From positions 53,049,350-53,113,349 of the forward strand of contig OZ024795.1 of assembly GCA_964017045.1 (NCBI GenBank): 64,000 bases of DNA, read 5' to 3'. The translations under genes and the position numbers were made by a program. Of this stretch, positions 33,001-39,322 are shown piece by piece. The stretch comes from Omphiscola glabra. Taxonomy: Eukaryota; Mollusca; Gastropoda; Lymnaeidae. Within the stretch, counting starts at the first letter, position 1; each line of letters opens with the position of its first letter. The notes beneath the pieces were generated by a model, which searched no databases, had not been told where the DNA came from, and saw only the letters and a program-made list of their open reading frames with translations.

Positions 33001-36000
33001 ATGGGTTAAGATTTTTATTCAAACTAAAATAATGAAAAAACTAATTGATTTCCTGAATATAAATTTCAAAATGTTTGTATTAAAAAAAAAAGATTTTTTG
33101 AGGATACCATGCATTAAAACACGATTCAGTTACTTATGTAAAATATTGAATTTTAAGATGTTGAGACTTTGCAATAGCAGACAAAAAGTGGAAGAATATG
33201 CCTTCCATTATTAAACCGGGCCAAATCTTCTAGTGGTGGTGTAAAGGAAATATACACTTATGGTTATATAAATATTTTAAATGTTAAAATTTCGACACAG
33301 AATCTCGTACATATTCTGGTGACCAAGTTATTCTTAAATAGCTGACAGTCAAGTCTATGTGAACATTTATCCATAGCCATTTAAAACCAGTTTTATATAG
33401 CTGACAGTAAAGTCTATGTGAACATTTGTCCGTAGACATTTAAAACTAGTTTTATATAGCTGACAGTCAAGTCTATGTGAACATTTGTCCATAGACATTT
33501 AAAACCAGTTTTATATAGCTGACAGTCAAGTCTATGTGAACATCTGAAATTCCTTCCAGTGGGAAGGCAGACCTTGGTAAAACAAGCCGTGTGTCCCATA
33601 TATCTAGCGGACGAGCCGTATACAACTGGATGTCACCTGAGCTTCTTATGGGTCACACTCCTCGCTTCTGTTCTGATATCTACAGTTACTGTTGTATCTT
33701 GTGGGAGACCTTTACTGGTAAGGATATATTTAAACAGGTGTTTTCAGTTGTTGCCTTTTGTGACTTATTTGTTGTCAATTTTACAAAGCTGTCATTTTTT
33801 ATGGCTAGGCAAAAATGAAAAAATACTTTTTAAATAAAAGTTCAACCGTCAAAATACAATAAACTTATGATAAGAAATATTTTTTACTTTTCCAGTAAGA
33901 CATAATGACAAGTAAGCATAGTGACAAGAAAGCAAAGTGACAAGAAAACATAGTGTTTTATTATTTCTTGGGGAAGCTTAAACAAATAAAAATGCAAGCT
34001 GTATTAAATCAGCACGATAATGTGTTTAAAAAAAAATTGTGTAATGTACAACTGTAAGAAATTTTAAAATATCGTATGTTGGAAGAAGATGATGTACAAC
34101 TGTAAGAATGTGACACAGTCGTATGTTGGAAGAAGATGATGTAAAATTTTCATTACGGGAAACCATAAGAAGTTTTATCCCTATGTGCCACAGTCAGGTG
34201 AAATGTGTGCTTACTATGTGCCACAATCAGGTGGAAATGTGTGCTCACTATGTGCCACAATCAGGTGGAAATGTGTGCTCACTATGTACCACAATCAGGT
34301 GGAAATGTGTGCTCACTATATGCCACAATCAGCTGGAAATGTGTGCTTCCAATATGTATATAGGATCTCTTTACACTCTGTATAATGGGATTTTTTTAAC
34401 CCCCCCCACCCCTCTACATCAGTGTCCAGTTGTAGCCTAAATACGTCCGGGGGGGGGGGGGCAATTTTTTGTGCCTGTTCTTCTTGAAATCTTTTAATTA
34501 CTTTGTGTCATTTTGTCCAGGTGAGATGCCTTGGGAAGGACAGGATCCTGACTACATCAAATACAAAGTGGTGGAAGAAAACCAGCCACTGAACCTGGCC
34601 TTTGTGAGACTACCTTCAAAACTCAGGGCAATTATAGGATATGGGTTGGAGCTGAAGCCAGATGAAAGACTCCAGAAATTCTCTCTCATTTGTGATTGGT
34701 TAAAGTCAGATGTAAGTAATATTTTGTATTGATCAGAGCAGATTCAGACACTAAGGGGAGGTTCACCATAATCCTAAGTGTGATTTTCTAATTAAAATCT
34801 TCCAGGGTCTATTATTTGACTTGATGGGCAGTTGCTAAGTGAGCCACCTCCCCTGACTTTTCTACTCTAAACTCTTCCAGGGTCTATTATTTGACTTGAT
34901 GGGCTGTTGCTAAGTGAGCTTCCTCCACCGACTTTTCTACTCTAAACTCTTCCAGGGTCTATTATTTAACTTGATGGGAAGTTGCTAAGTGAGCTACCTC
35001 CACTAATGCTAATGCTGTCATATTTTTAGTTTTTATGTTGCTCATATTTAGATATTGCAACAATGACACATAGGATAAAGTTAGCTATTTCGAGAAACAA
35101 AGTAATACTTTGCTCACAAGTGAAATAAATGTCAATAATTAAACATTTTCAATTTGACATATATCCAATTTATTCTTTTTATACCTGCCATACTTTTTCA
35201 AGGACCAATAAGGATTAGAATTTAAATTTGATTTCTTACTTCTATTAAAGCAATAAAATTCTGTTCTCACACTCTACCCATAAATGACTGTTTGATTCCT
35301 GACTTCACCTTGTGTCTCTCTAGTCTTCTTGATGATTCCTGACTTCACCTTGTGTCTCTCTAGTCTTCTTGATGATTCCTGACTTCACCTTGTGTCTCTC
35401 TAGTCTTCTTGAAAATAGCCCAGTCTCATCATTAACAGTTTTGCCACTAGAATCTAGGTGTGTGCCATTATGTGGGACTTGGTCTAATAACCCCATTCTT
35501 TATTTCTAATGTCATTTGTTTGTACCCATACTTTACTCCTTGTGCTCATCTATCATACGTCATTTGTTTGTACCCATACTTTACTCCTTGTGCTCATCTA
35601 TCATACGTCATTTGTTTGTACCCATACTTTACTCCTTGTGCTCATCTATCATACGTCATTTGTTTTTACCCATACTTTACTCCTTGTGCTCATCTATCAT
35701 TTATTTTCATGTCAAAGTTTATGAAAATGTGAATCATGCTGGACACTTTTTGACTTGAAATCTCCAATATTCCTATAACCGATTTTTTAAATTTTACAGA
35801 ATGCGCGGCCTCGATGGCCTCCCCATGACAGAAAAAACAAATCTGGCAACTTTACAGAGCAAAACTCATCTTCATCTTCCACACAATCATCAGTAAGAGA
35901 AGAGGCTGGGGGAGAAGGGAGGTGGACACAGGACAATTTATGCTTTAGTTCAAGGTTTGTGCTGCGCTGCTACTCACACTGTTTAATTAATTTTTATCAG

Positions 36001-38620
36001 GCGGATCTTTAAATTCACACACATATAGGATGAAACACAAAGACAGTAAACATCAATTGTGAATCAACAACAGTACCGAAATTGGCTTTTGAAAATTGCT
36101 TTGTGTTTTATGTAGAGCGACTTTCAATATCCATAGTAATTTCCCAAATAATTCACTCGCGTTAGCTATTAATGAACAACTTATTAAATGCAAACCAACT
36201 GTAAAGAAAGGCATGTCCAATTTTACTATATTAAATGTCCTTTTATGATCTTTCACTGTACAATTAGGCGAGATAACATTGGCAGGTATCTCTTGGTTGG
36301 CACCTTGGACGAGCTCAGTGTCATAAATCATTTTTTTTGATGGTCTTATAAAGAGCCCAATGTTAATGCTTACATGGATCCACTGCATTATAAAAGTTTA
36401 TGACACATTCACTCCCTTTATGAGACACATTCACTCCCTTTATGAGACACATTCACTCCCTGTATGAGACACATTCACTCAGTTAGGAGGCACATTCACT
36501 CCCTTTTTGAGACACATTCACTCCCTTTCCAACATGGTGCACATACGTGGCAGATCATAATTCTACATATCTTTTTTATTTTTTACAGTGATAGTTTTCA
36601 AGAAGTTTGTCCCACACCTCCCACAATAGAAACTGTATCCCATGATTCACCATCATCTCTCTCACCCATTAACGCATGTCTAAATTCCCCATTGGTAAAA
36701 TCAGATTTTTATTGAGATTTGTTTGAGTTTCAGTTTTAATGTTCAAATTACATGTTCATAAATAATGTTTATTTACAAATTTAATGTTTTCTGAACCCAT
36801 TTCTCATATACCCTGTATCAGGGCCAAAATTGGAGATGTTGTTAACGACATGGCAAGAATGACATCATTCAAGTTTAAATGTCTAAATCTAATTTATAAA
36901 TTTATTTTAATATTTGGGGAAATTTAGTTAAGAACAACATGGTAATCTCACTGTCAAATATAGAATTTATTTAAGCATACAAAATAAAATAATAGTGTGA
37001 TCTGATGTAGACCCACTGCATACAAAATAAACAATATTGTGGCCCAATGTAAGCCCACTGCATACAAAATAAAACAATATTGTGGCCCAATGTTTGGCCC
37101 ACTGCATACAAAATAAAACAATAGTATGGTCTGATGTAGTCCCACTGCACACAAAATAAACAATAGTGTGGCCTGATGTAAGCCCACTGCATTCAAAATA
37201 AACAATATTGTGGTCTGATGTAGGCCCACTGCATACAAAATAAAACAATAGTATGGTCTGATGTAGTCCCACTGCACACAAAATAAACAATATTGTGGCC
37301 TGATGTAAGCCCACTGCATTCAAAATAAACAATATTGTTGTCTAATGTAGGCCCACTACATTCAAAATAAACAATATTGTGGTCTGATGTAGGGCCACTG
37401 CACACAAAATAAACAATAGTGTGGTCTGATGTGGACCCACTGCATTCAAAATAAAACAATATTGTGGCCCGATGTAGGCTCACTGCATTCAAAATAAAAC
37501 AATATTGTGGTCTGATGTAGGCCCACTGCATTCAAAATAAACAATATTGTGGTCTGATGTAGTCCCACTGCATACAAAATAAACAATATTGTGGCCCAAT
37601 GTAGGCCCACTGCATACAAAATAAAAAATATTGTGGCCCAATGTAAGCCCACTGCATTCAAAATAAACAATATTGTGGCCTGATGTAGGCCCACTGCACA
37701 CAAAATAAACAATATTGTGGTCTGATGTAGGCCCACTGCATTCAAAATAAACAATATTGTGGTCTGATGTAGGCCCACTGCATTCAAAATAAACAATATT
37801 GTGGTCTGATGTAGGGCCACTGCACACAAAATAAACAATATTGTGGTCTGATGTAGGCCTACTGCATTCAAAATAAACAATATTGTGGTCTGATGTAGGC
37901 CCACTGCATTCAAAATAAACAATATTGTGGCCCGATGTAACCCCATTGCATACAAAATAAAACAATATTGTGGCCTGATGTAGGCCCACTGCATACAAAA
38001 TAAAACAATATCGTGGCCTGATGTAGGCCCACTGCACACAAAATAAAACTATTGTACATGAAACTTTTACTTGTTACATTTTCTGTTCTTTTTTATGTAT
38101 ACATTTTATAATAAGAAATTATTAGATTTTACTGCTTTTGTCAATAGCTTGTTTATTTGTAGATTATTATTATTACAAATGATGAAAATGAACTATTTAA
38201 CATATATGTTTTATTAGATTCTATTGCTATGGATTTTAGACCAGTGTCTTCCTATATCTACACAAATCAGCTTCTTTTTACGGTCATTGTAACATCAATA
38301 CCTAACATCATCATTGTTAGTACTAAGTTTTAACTTTTTTTGTTGTAAAGAATTAGAAAACCTGATTTTCCCATTGAACAGATGGCTCAGAAGAACTCAG
38401 CCAAGTTCTCACTACCAGTCAAGCCAGCATCTCACTTCCAGTTCAAGAATGGTGCTTGTTCAACCTTGCCCAGTGCTGGGAATAAGAGGAAGTCAAACTG
38501 TTTAGAAATGTCCGGTGGTGGCAGTTTGAACCAGCTGTATCAAGCTAATAACAATGGCAGACTGTCATCACAAGCGGCCTCTGCCATGGCCAGAGACTTC
38601 CTGTCACAGCCACACTTGCT
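21019..38620 (+). CDS. TEX14: TEX14-like ankyrin-repeat pseudokinase, 14 exons, 3' end not found
   Basis: Fourteen exons splice in consistent phase to 677 codons: 21019-21087, 22892-23009, 25649-25763, 27359-27619, 28374-28476, 28821-28942, 29848-29949, 30076-30199, 32594-32763, 33560-33717, 34521-34711, 35800-35954, 36589-36694, 38382-38620. Ankyrin repeats span about residues 45-150, with DGLTPAHAACHMGN and AGGDLRLHDNDGRG very close to human TEX14. A protein-kinase fold spans about 210-510 (TGFGKVYLG, KLRHPNVLLLMGIC, SPELL, SDIYSYCCILWE). Three catalytic positions are lost: VTVR for VAIK (Arg274), HCG for HRD, NFE for DFG. It should therefore be inactive, as TEX14 is in mammals. There TEX14 stabilises germ-cell intercellular bridges by binding CEP55. 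The CEP55-binding GPP-Y motif would be in C-terminal exons not seen here. ATG 21019 is chosen because an in-frame TAA lies three codons upstream. Confidence 0.87.
21644..22496. mobile_element. hAT-like non-autonomous element inside copy B
   Basis: Ends are CAGGGATTCTTAAC on the left and, inward from the right, CAGTGGTTCTTAAC. Flanking 8-mers CTCTAGGG and TTCTAGTG agree at 6 of 8 positions, consistent with a hAT target duplication. No transposase remains; the interior is largely the nested element at 21930-22428. Confidence 0.8.
21930..22428. mobile_element. Innermost hAT-like MITE, 499 bp
   Basis: Ends CAGTGGTGTAACTAGGG and, inward from the right, CATTGGCGTAGCTAGGG. The flanking 8-mers ATTACAAT and AATACAAT match at 7 of 8. 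A 13-bp C run lies near 21978. A middle fragment of the same family occurs at 25366-25618, and a 5' part is in copy A at 6507. Confidence 0.85.
22892..23009 (+). CDS. TEX14: TEX14-like exon 2 (start of ankyrin region)
   Basis: Acceptor TTGACAG, donor GTATGC. Encodes RVSNLLPLGVMEESDTLGSS then LHKEAIVGNRRALKKVLQ, matching the TEX14 N-terminal helix LHEYVKQGN. One base is left for the next codon. Confidence 0.85.
23010..25012. other. TEX14-like intron 2, mostly unrecognised
   Basis: AT-rich intron. Apart from the 84-bp duplication and the 34-bp array described separately, nothing is recognised. The stretch 23750-24560 is more GC-balanced than its surroundings and may be an old element, but no termini or coding frame were found. 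Confidence 0.5.
23220..23387. repeat. 84-bp tandem duplication
   Basis: Two near-identical copies of an 84-bp unit starting ATGTTGGAAATAGATACCC at 23222 and 23306. Because 84 is a multiple of three, an open frame runs through both. It is intronic. Confidence 0.93.
25013..25226. repeat. 34-bp minisatellite in TEX14-like intron 2
   Basis: Five full units and partial ends. GGGCGAGGTC recurs at 25047, 25081, 25115, 25149, 25183 and 25217, exactly 34 bp apart. The open frames across it are repeat artefacts. Confidence 0.96.
25366..25618. mobile_element. Fragment of the innermost hAT-like MITE family
   Basis: Matches the middle of the copy at 21930-22428 (CAGAATTTAGATAAATATAG through GACCGAGCAGTGTGCGCTCT) without termini. 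It ends about 30 bp upstream of the exon 3 acceptor. Confidence 0.8.
25649..25763 (+). CDS. TEX14: TEX14-like exon 3 (ankyrin repeat)
   Basis: Acceptor CCTTTACAG, donor GTGAGA. Encodes VDYPNDKGQTPLFCACACDS then LLLLQHGANPNE, a canonical ankyrin repeat with GQTPLF and the HGA-PN beta-turn. A transposon fragment ends about 30 bp upstream of the acceptor. Confidence 0.92.
25884..27045. mobile_element. Composite DNA-transposon relic, copy C
   Basis: In TEX14-like intron 3. The outer left end GGCCATCAACATATGAAGTCAC (first 20: GGCCATCAACATATGAAGTC) and following G-rich block resemble copies A and B. A hAT-like element begins at the same relative site (26225). No outer right terminus was found. Confidence 0.65.
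26225..27045 (+). mobile_element. hAT element relic with transposase C-terminus
   Basis: Ends CAGATGTTCCCAAATGTTTT and, inward from the right, CAGTGCTTCTCAAATGTTTT. Flanking 8-mers TTCTAGGG and ATTTGGGG agree at 5 of 8. At 26662-26739 the plus strand reads HLRVLLSDFQSDIEKLVSLH then KAHPTH and stop. This resembles the C-terminal dimerisation end of ZBED5/Charlie-type hAT transposases (LR-ALS...I..LV...QAHPSH). Upstream frames are broken by stops, so it is inactive and internally deleted. Confidence 0.75.
27359..27619 (+). CDS. TEX14: TEX14-like exon 4 (ankyrin repeats, family signature)
   Basis: 261 bp, acceptor TTGCAG, donor GTAGGA. Encodes DGLTPAHAACHMGNVRLLGK and LIEAGGDLRLHDNDGRGMRD. GGDLRLHD is shared with mammalian TEX14 and is the strongest single piece of evidence for the assignment. 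The exon ends at FTSYAR. Confidence 0.95.
27922..28190. repeat. 33-bp minisatellite in TEX14-like intron 4
   Basis: About eight units containing TTGAGATGGGGGCTGGAATG. One unit is 32 bp and single-base variants occur. Because the unit is a multiple of three, it is open in several frames on both strands; this is intronic, not coding. Confidence 0.95.
28374..28476 (+). CDS. TEX14: TEX14-like exon 5 (linker and glycine loop)
   Basis: The acceptor is taken as ATTAAAG, giving an in-frame PQNKTS start. The alternative acceptor seven bases downstream would hit a stop. Encodes RRVHSTGFGK, a weakened glycine-rich loop equivalent to YSFGFGKFYL in human TEX14. Donor GTTGGT. Confidence 0.85.
28477..28820. 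other. TEX14-like intron 5
   Basis: 344-bp intron with a 12-bp G run near 28638 and G-rich DNA around it. Nothing else is recognised. It is one of the few introns here without a minisatellite. Confidence 0.7.
28821..28942 (+). CDS. TEX14: TEX14-like exon 6 (kinase N-lobe)
   Basis: Acceptor CCCACAG, donor GTATGC. Encodes VYLGNDNNGGLISVIPLVSE through FDTGQGSFMER. The acidic stretch VLDDTQFD corresponds to the insertion between the glycine loop and the VAIK strand in TEX14. Confidence 0.88.
29092..29478. repeat. 42-bp minisatellite in TEX14-like intron 6
   Basis: About nine units with CATCCTGGTCAGCAGTAGCC. Outer units are diverged and one is shortened by 2 bp. Intronic. Confidence 0.94.
29848..29949 (+). 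CDS. TEX14: TEX14-like exon 7 (VAIK-equivalent strand)
   Basis: Acceptor ATACCAG, donor GTAAAT. Encodes WIKMPVTVRQMKPDVKPEDV and LFITDAEYLG. Arg274 sits where active kinases have the ATP-anchoring lysine. Confidence 0.9.
30076..30199 (+). CDS. TEX14: TEX14-like exon 8 (alpha-C to hinge)
   Basis: Acceptor TTCCAG, donor GTAAGT, phase 0 at the 3' side. Encodes KLRHPNVLLLMGICQS and LLIFENIEMANLHNYLHQL, the LRHPN, gatekeeper and hinge strands. The intron before it is only 126 bp. Confidence 0.93.
30469..32263 (+). mobile_element. piggyBac-family transposon relic
   Basis: In TEX14-like intron 8. TTAA precedes the left end (30465-30468, then CCCTTTGAGG) and follows the right end (32264-32267, inward CTCTTTCTC). 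This is the piggyBac target site, although the inverted repeats match only over about 6 bp. Plus-strand remnants in different frames: an acidic N-terminus near 30760-30860; SIFRDWKPVNHYETYKLLSV near 31170-31235, matching the piggyBac domain; RKFKLQLADR near 31430; and a cysteine-rich C-terminus near 31570-31690 (CKHC, YVCAEC, CFQPYH). Multiple stops and frameshifts make it dead. Confidence 0.78.
32594..32763 (+). CDS. TEX14: TEX14-like exon 9 (catalytic-loop region, degenerate)
   Basis: Acceptor CCATCAG, donor GTATGT. Encodes GNHPQFSLQMTIANHVCHAM, then FIHNQNLIHCGLSSMAVYLV and VKVGNFEFMVE. HCG replaces HRD (human TEX14 has HRS) and NFE replaces DFG (human NLE), so both catalytic aspartates are absent. 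The open frame on the opposite strand is antisense. Confidence 0.93.
33341..33546. repeat. 59-bp minisatellite in TEX14-like intron 9
   Basis: GCTGACAGTCAAGTCTATGT recurs at 33341, 33400, 33459 and 33518 (exactly 59 bp apart). The last copy is cut after 28 bp and runs into the polypyrimidine tract of the exon 10 acceptor. Confidence 0.96.
33560..33717 (+). CDS. TEX14: TEX14-like exon 10 (activation-segment end, APE region)
   Basis: Acceptor CTTCCAG, donor GTAAGG. Encodes SSGRAVYNWMSPELLMGHTP and SDIYSYCCILWETFTG. SPE stands for APE and SDIYSY matches the alpha-F motif of TEX14. A 59-bp minisatellite ends about 13 bp before the acceptor. Confidence 0.94.
34181..34345. repeat. 33-bp minisatellite in TEX14-like intron 10
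   Basis: Five units of CACAATCAGGTGGAAATGTG plus 13 bp. Intronic, about 175 bp before exon 11. A C-rich run (34400-34414) and a 13-bp G run (34449-34461) lie between the array and the exon. Confidence 0.95.
34521..34711 (+). CDS. TEX14: TEX14-like exon 11 (kinase C-lobe)
   Basis: Acceptor TTTGTCCAG, donor GTAAGT. Encodes GEMPWEGQDPDYIKYKVVEE, LPSKLRAIIGYGLELKPDER and LICDWLKSD. PW-G and KP-ER are the expected C-lobe motifs (IPWKG, KQKDR in human TEX14). Confidence 0.94.
34795..35005. repeat. 75-bp minisatellite in TEX14-like intron 11
   Basis: Three units; TCCAGGGTCTATTATTT recurs at 34801, 34876 and 34951. Each unit ends in a pyrimidine-rich tract plus CTTCCAG, resembling a 3' splice site. 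Confidence 0.94.
35292..35412. repeat. 40-bp minisatellite in TEX14-like intron 11
   Basis: Three units; GACTTCACCTTGTGTCTCTC recurs at 35301, 35341 and 35381. Separate from the 75-bp array upstream and the 48-bp array downstream in the same intron. Confidence 0.95.
35511..35702. repeat. 48-bp minisatellite in TEX14-like intron 11
   Basis: Four units of GTCATTTGTTTGTACCCATA plus 28 bp, beginning at 35511 and 35559 and continuing at the same spacing. All three plus-strand frames are open through it because 48 is divisible by three. It is not coding. Confidence 0.95.
35800..35954 (+). CDS. TEX14: TEX14-like exon 12 (post-kinase, low complexity)
   Basis: Acceptor TTTTACAG. The donor is taken as AAG|GTTTGT at 35954 because only this phase keeps exon 13 open. 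A stronger-looking donor GTAAGA inside the exon (near 35892) would put a stop in exon 13. Encodes NARPRWPPHDRKNK followed by a serine-rich stretch. Confidence 0.8.
36400..36530. repeat. 22-bp minisatellite in TEX14-like intron 12
   Basis: About six units of GACACATTCACTCCCTTTAT plus 2 bp, slightly diverged, ending about 60 bp before exon 13. Confidence 0.93.
36589..36694 (+). CDS. TEX14: TEX14-like exon 13 (Ser/Pro-rich)
   Basis: Acceptor TTTTACAG, donor GTAAAA, phase 0 afterwards. Encodes SFQEVCPTPPTIETVSHDSP and SLSPINACLNSPL, probably disordered. No family motif is visible; acceptance rests on phase and composition. Confidence 0.75.
36968..38047. repeat. 42-44-bp minisatellite in TEX14-like intron 13, about 25 copies
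   Basis: Units contain ACTGCATTCAAAATAAACAA and TGTGGTCTGATGTAGGCCC. Length varies because some units have AAAACAATA in place of AAACAATA. Variants (TGGCCCAATG/TGGTCTGATG, CATTCA/CATACA/CACACA) alternate. Long minus-strand open frames (up to 197 codons) are produced by the repeat. Confidence 0.97.
38382..38620 (+). CDS. TEX14: TEX14-like exon 14 (last recognised exon)
   Basis: Acceptor TTGAACAG, donor GTAAGC, 79 codons plus two bases. Encodes MAQKNSAKFSLPVKPASHFQ, NQLYQANNNGRLSSQAASAM and ARDFLSQPHLL. The composition is protein-like and disordered. Phase matches exon 13. The gene must continue, but no following exon is certain; a weak candidate acceptor ends at 39050. Confidence 0.8.
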
Positions 38621-38795
38621 GTAAGCATCTTGGCGTGTGTTATTTTGGTGTGTCAAATGCTCAATGGTGTAAGGAATTTATCCCTGCTTTGCATATATTT
38701 CTAAATGTAATTTAAGATGGTACCTCCTGGAAATAGCAAATTAATGTCTCTGTTGGAGATTTTTTTCTCAACGCATGTGATGTGATGTTATAAAT

Positions 38796-39009
38796 TCAGT
38801 TTAGAAGTTTCCACGCCTAAGACTAACTTGTGTAAACCTGTCAGTTTAGAAGTTTCCACGCCTAAGACTAACTTGTGTAAAGCTGTCAGTTTAGAAGTTT
38901 CCATGCCTAAGACTAACTTGTGTAAACCTGTCAGTTTAGAAGTTTCCACGCCTAAGACTAACTTGTGTAAAGCTGTCAGTTTAGAAGTTTCCACGCCTAA
39001 GACTAACTT
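38796..39009. repeat. 45-bp minisatellite downstream of exon 14
   Basis: Nearly five units starting TCAGTTTAGAAGTTTCCACG at 38796, 38841, 38886 and so on. Alternate units end AAACCTG or AAAGCTG, giving a 90-bp dimer. Both strands are open over it because 45 is divisible by three. Confidence 0.95.
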
Positions 39010-39322
39010 ATTAAATTCTTATTGTTTCACTTTTCTTTGGACTCCTCCAGCTGTATAGGATCAAACTAAGAAAAAAAGAAAACAATATAGAAAATCCTTA
39101 CTGCTGTCAAACCTCTAACCCTAACCTTCCCCATATGGTCGGCCAAACTGAAAAGTTTAAGAAAAGCCGCTCTAAATAACATAAACAAATGAGTACAGTA
39201 AAGAAGAAAATATTCAAGGCCTAATTCTAATTATAACATGCTTAGCTAGTACCAATGAATTTTAAATTATGCAATCCTGTAATCCACTTGTTCATTTGTT
39301 ATCATAAATTATTCATGGGTCC
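39010..39322. other. Unique DNA between minisatellite and satellite
   Basis: Contains a good pyrimidine tract plus CTCCAG (ending at 39050) in the right phase to follow exon 14. The resulting frame reads only about five residues before TAA, so it could be a tiny terminal exon or a chance match. Otherwise nothing is recognised. Confidence 0.4.

Noticed and set aside
36053..36388. 111-codon minus-strand open frame in intron 12
   Set aside because: No recognisable domain, no splice context, and it lies inside an intron of the opposite-strand gene. Possibly an old element, but unsupported.
36954..38039. Long minus-strand open frames of 112-197 codons
   Set aside because: They lie within the 42-44-bp minisatellite of intron 13 and shift frame with unit length; they are repeat artefacts.
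39051..39080. Terminal exon of the TEX14-like gene after the acceptor ending at 39050
   Set aside because: The phase fits and the pyrimidine tract is good, but only about five residues precede the stop. Kept as a hypothesis and not annotated.
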